NCBI RefSeq assembly: GCF_900142575.1
Contig: NZ_FRBI01000009.1
Span: forward strand, 124,001 to 188,000
Direction: 5' to 3'
DNA from: Actinacidiphila paucisporea
Lineage (GTDB): Bacteria; Actinomycetota; Actinomycetes; Streptomycetales; Streptomycetaceae
Length of the DNA stretch: 64,000 bases
Shown here: in pieces, positions 61,622-64,000 of the stretch
Position numbering within the stretch: the stretch's first letter is position 1
Layout: the number at the start of each line of letters is the position of its first letter
The notes under the pieces: generated by a model
Databases searched by the model: none
The model's input: the letters and a program-made list of their open reading frames with translations, nothing else
Told to the model about the DNA's origin: nothing
Program-made: the position numbers and the translations under genes

Positions 61622-63205
61622 GTGACTGCCTCGTTGCGTGCCCTGCGCGCCCTTTTCCTGCTGGCCGGCTTCTATCTGATGGGCCTCGTACTCCTGGCCG
61701 TGGTGCTGGGGATCGACTGGCTGCTGATCCGCGCCGGGGTCGCGGGCGGCTACTACCCGCTCGGGCTGGTGGCCTTCTCCGCGGTGATCATCGCGCCGAT
61801 CCTGCGCGGGATGTTCCTCTTCCTGACCGCCGGGCTGCACACAGGGGACAATCCGGGGCTGGCCGTCACGGCCGACGAGCAGCCGGAATTGTGGGCCCAG
61901 GTCGAGGAGGCGGCGCGCGCGGCGGGAACCTCGGCGCCCTCCCGGCTGATCCTGACCGGCGACGTGAACGCCGCGGTGTCCGAACGCACCCAGTTGCTGG
62001 GCCTGCTGCGCGGTCGCCGCACCATGTACCTCGGGCTGCCGCTGCTGGCCGGCGTCACTGTCCCGCAGTTGCGGGCCGTACTGGCTCACGAGTTCGGGCA
62101 CTACAGCAACCAGGACACGCGGCTGGCCGCGATGACGATGCGCGGCCGGGAGGCGGTGGTGCACACCATCGACGGCTTCCGGGAGGGCCGTACCCAGGCG
62201 CACGTCACGATCGGCAACCTGTACGTCGGGTACGGCAGGTTCTTCCTGCGCGTCTCGGAGTCCGTCGGCCGCCGGCAGGAACTCGCGGCGGACGCCGCCG
62301 CGGCCCGTACGGTGGGGCGCGACACCACGGCCGCCGCGTTGGCCCGGGTGCCGCTGCTCGACGCGGCGCATGACTACTACGTGCGGACGTACGCGCTGCT
62401 CGCCGTGGACGCCGGGGCGCTCCCCCCGGCCGGGCAGGTCTACGGCGGGTTCCCGCTGCTGCTCGCCGCGCGCGGAGCGGACGGGGTGGCCGCGCTGGCC
62501 GAGGGGCGGCGGGTGCGCAAGCCGTCGCTGTACGACTCGCACCCGCCGATGGCCGAGCGAGTGGCGCTGGTCGAGGCGCTGCCGGACGACGGCAGGACCG
62601 ACGACCCGGCGGCGCCCGCCGCGCTGACGCTGCTGCGGGACGCCACCACCGTGACCGCTGCGGCCGAGGCCGCGGTACTCAGGAGCGAGCTCGCCGCGCT
62701 GCCCCGGCTGGACTGGCCCGAGCTGGTCATGGCGACCGCGCGGGCGGAGGCCGGCGCGGAGGCCGAGCAGTTGCAGAAGGCGGTGAGCCGGGCGGTGCGC
62801 AGCGCGGCCGGGGACGATGTGCCGGGCGCGCCGGGGCTGCCGGACCTGGGCGAGGTGCTCGACGCCGTCGACGCGGGCCTGCTGTGGATGCTGATCGCCG
62901 ACCGTATGCCCAAGCCCGCGGCGGCCTCCCGGCTGACCGGCGAGTCGGCGCGCAACTTCATCCGCCCGGCGATCAGCGACGGGCTGACCTCGCTGGTGGA
63001 GCTGCGGCTGATCGCCGACGGCCGTGCCACGCCGGCGATGTCGTGGTCGGTCGCCCCCCGCCTGGGCCTCCCGCCGGAGTACCGGCGCGACCTGGCCCCG
63101 GCTGTGGCGGCGGCCGTCGCCGACACCCCCGACACGGCCCCGTTGCGCGCCCTGCTGGCCACCGACCCGGACCCGGCGCCCGTACCGGCGCCCGCGCCCG
63201 CGTGA
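61622..63205 (+). CDS. M48-family metalloprotease with extended C-terminal domain
   Basis: A 527-residue protease. Two N-terminal membrane segments (LFLLAGFYLMGLVLLAVVLG, VAFSAVIIAPILRGMFLFLT) are followed by the catalytic domain with VLAHEFGHYSNQD (HEFGH), and the third ligand is in RRQELAADAAAARTVG. The last 200 residues form a helical soluble domain ending in a Pro/Ala repeat (PDPAPVPAPAPA). GTG 61622 follows GGGGGGAAA. It resembles the M48 protein at 41081 only in the catalytic core. It probably takes part in membrane protein quality control. Confidence 0.9.
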   Translation: MTASLRALRALFLLAGFYLMGLVLLAVVLGIDWLLIRAGVAGGYYPLGLVAFSAVIIAPILRGMFLFLTAGLHTGDNPGLAVTADEQPELWAQVEEAARAAGTSAPSRLILTGDVNAAVSERTQLLGLLRGRRTMYLGLPLLAGVTVPQLRAVLAHEFGHYSNQDTRLAAMTMRGREAVVHTIDGFREGRTQAHVTIGNLYVGYGRFFLRVSESVGRRQELAADAAAARTVGRDTTAAALARVPLLDAAHDYYVRTYALLAVDAGALPPAGQVYGGFPLLLAARGADGVAALAEGRRVRKPSLYDSHPPMAERVALVEALPDDGRTDDPAAPAALTLLRDATTVTAAAEAAVLRSELAALPRLDWPELVMATARAEAGAEAEQLQKAVSRAVRSAAGDDVPGAPGLPDLGEVLDAVDAGLLWMLIADRMPKPAAASRLTGESARNFIRPAISDGLTSLVELRLIADGRATPAMSWSVAPRLGLPPEYRRDLAPAVAAAVADTPDTAPLRALLATDPDPAPVPAPAPA

Positions 63206-63261
63206 CACCGGCGCGGGGCGGGCGGGCTGCCGGAGGGTGCGACGTGTCACCACATGTCCGC

Positions 63262-63297
63262 GCGGTGGGCGCATCCAGGAGGGGATGCGTCCACCGC
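63262..63297. terminator. Bidirectional terminator hairpin
   Basis: GCGGTGGGCGCATCC at 63262-63276 pairs with GGATGCGTCCACCGC at 63283-63297 with one G-U position and a six-base loop. It lies between the convergent M48 gene and the last gene of the window. Confidence 0.75.
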
Positions 63298-63307
63298 ACG
63301 GTCGGCG

Positions 63308-64000
63308 CTACTTCCTCTTGAGGGTGAAGTCCGTGACGACCGCCACTCCCTTCTTGATCTTCACCGTTGCCACGGTCGGCTGGTAGCCGTCCTTGGCGAC
63401 GATGACCGTCAGCGGGTTGTTGCGGGTGTCCAGCCACAGGGCGTACGTGCCGTCGGCCGCCGTCGTCAGCGTGTACGTCGACGCCCAGCTGTCGACCTGG
63501 ACGGTGGCTCCGGCCAGCGGCGCGGTGCCGCCGGTCGCGGTGACGCCGTAGACCGTGCCGTTCGTCTTGCCCCAGGTCTTGGGCGGGTTGACGTGCAGGG
63601 CGACGGGAATCGCGGACACCGGGTAGGGAGTGTCGCTGCCCGCGGTGATCTGGGCGGTGAAGTCACCGGGCTGGGTGATCTCGGGAACCGAGGCGTCCAG
63701 CGTGACGGCGACCGTCGAGCTCGCGCCGGGCTGCAGCGTCAGCTCCTGCGTGCCCTCGCTCAGCCAGCTGACGTCGGCGGAGCCCTCCTGGTCGTACCCG
63801 GGGAGCAACTCCACCGCGGCGATCGGCGAGCCGGGTGCGTCGCCGCCACCGACCTTGTAGAAGCCGGCCGCGCCGCCGCCCCGGTAGGTCGGGACGTTGG
63901 CGTTCGGCAGTGCGCTCCACGTGCCGGAGGCCGGGTCGAAGGCGTAGCCGCGGTTGGTCAGGGCGTTCTGGCTGATGCCGCTGGACAGCAGCAGCAGGCC
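63308..64000 (-). CDS. C-terminal part of a secreted kelch/CarboxypepD_reg-type protein, partial
   Basis: The frame is open to the right window edge, so only the last 230 residues are visible. First comes a kelch-like repeat (GYAFDPASGTWSALPNANVP, GGAAGFYKVGG), then a beta-sandwich domain ELTLQPGASSTVAVTLDASV. The end is a carboxypeptidase regulatory-like domain (NGTVYGVTATGGTAPLAGAT, ADGTYALWLDTRNNPLTVIV). Such C-termini occur on large secreted S8 peptidases and kelch proteins of Streptomyces; the catalytic part, if any, lies outside the window. Confidence 0.8.
   Translation of the reverse strand, partial: GLLLLSSGISQNALTNRGYAFDPASGTWSALPNANVPTYRGGGAAGFYKVGGGDAPGSPIAAVELLPGYDQEGSADVSWLSEGTQELTLQPGASSTVAVTLDASVPEITQPGDFTAQITAGSDTPYPVSAIPVALHVNPPKTWGKTNGTVYGVTATGGTAPLAGATVQVDSWASTYTLTTAADGTYALWLDTRNNPLTVIVAKDGYQPTVATVKIKKGVAVVTDFTLKRK

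Noticed and set aside
1..64000. tRNA or rRNA genes
   Set aside because: No T-loop consensus with a supporting cloverleaf and no rRNA-like sequence was recognised on either strand by eye.
1..64000. Antibiotic biosynthetic cluster, prophage or insertion sequence
   Set aside because: No polyketide, peptide or terpene synthase, transposase, integrase or phage structural gene was recognised.

Overview
The window is high-GC DNA (above 70% by eye) with GTG starts, strong third-position GC bias, and gene families typical of Streptomyces and its relatives: LacI-controlled sugar importers without their own ATPase, ECF42 with a DGPF partner, a class F sortase, DUF6381 and CE1758/CE1759 flavoproteins. 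A tap-tpg pair (telomere-associated protein plus terminal protein, 54997-57854) shows a linear replicon. The window is therefore probably from a chromosome arm or a large linear plasmid of a streptomycete.

Layout. 1-6846 (minus): a tightly overlapping operon of LacI regulator, two sugar permeases, a binding lipoprotein and two ADP-ribosylglycohydrolase-family proteins, with a perfect 16-bp palindrome upstream. 7084-8092: remnants of a DHDPS-like aldolase and an FCD regulator, joined head to head by a deletion. 8323-16388 (plus): FUSC exporter, GT-C-like membrane protein, DUF6381 protein, lactate 2-monooxygenase-like flavoenzyme, YunG-like protein and a DGPF/ECF42 pair. 16671-25393: a broken glycosyltransferase-like gene and an L-rhamnose locus: lutA remnant, rhaB, rhaEW, rhaI, remains of the ABC transporter, rhaM and a LacI regulator, with five TGAA-N4-TTCA operators. 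25437-31420 (minus): PP2C phosphatase, dihydrofolate-reductase-like protein, VOC protein, FMN reductase, LLM oxidoreductase, malic enzyme pseudogene and fasciclin. 31716-35440: class A beta-lactamase-like protein, LysR regulator and a MecA_N-type penicillin-binding protein. 35960-42403: zincin-like protein, class F sortase, small membrane-anchored surface protein, two-component system and M48 protease. 42796-52630 (plus): large subtilisin, LuxR/TrmB-like regulator, M1 aminopeptidase, a CysS, a small membrane protein and a zinc-less alcohol dehydrogenase/quinone reductase. 52837-64000: secreted protein, MFS transporter, tap-tpg, glutaredoxin-like protein, two BrkB proteins around a Ser/Thr kinase, a second M48 protease and the C-terminal end of a secreted kelch/CarboxypepD_reg-type protein.

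Two themes stand out. First, 7-31 kb is decaying: five loci are broken by large deletions, some with added small lesions, while adjacent genes are intact. At the rhamnose locus the enzymes, promoters and operators survive, but the transporter and lactate-utilisation genes are reduced to scars. Second, the window carries unusual repeats: two intergenic arrays of roughly 90-bp units, and in-frame hexanucleotide tracts in the MFS gene and the lutA remnant.

All calls rest on reading the sequence and recalled family knowledge; no database search was run.
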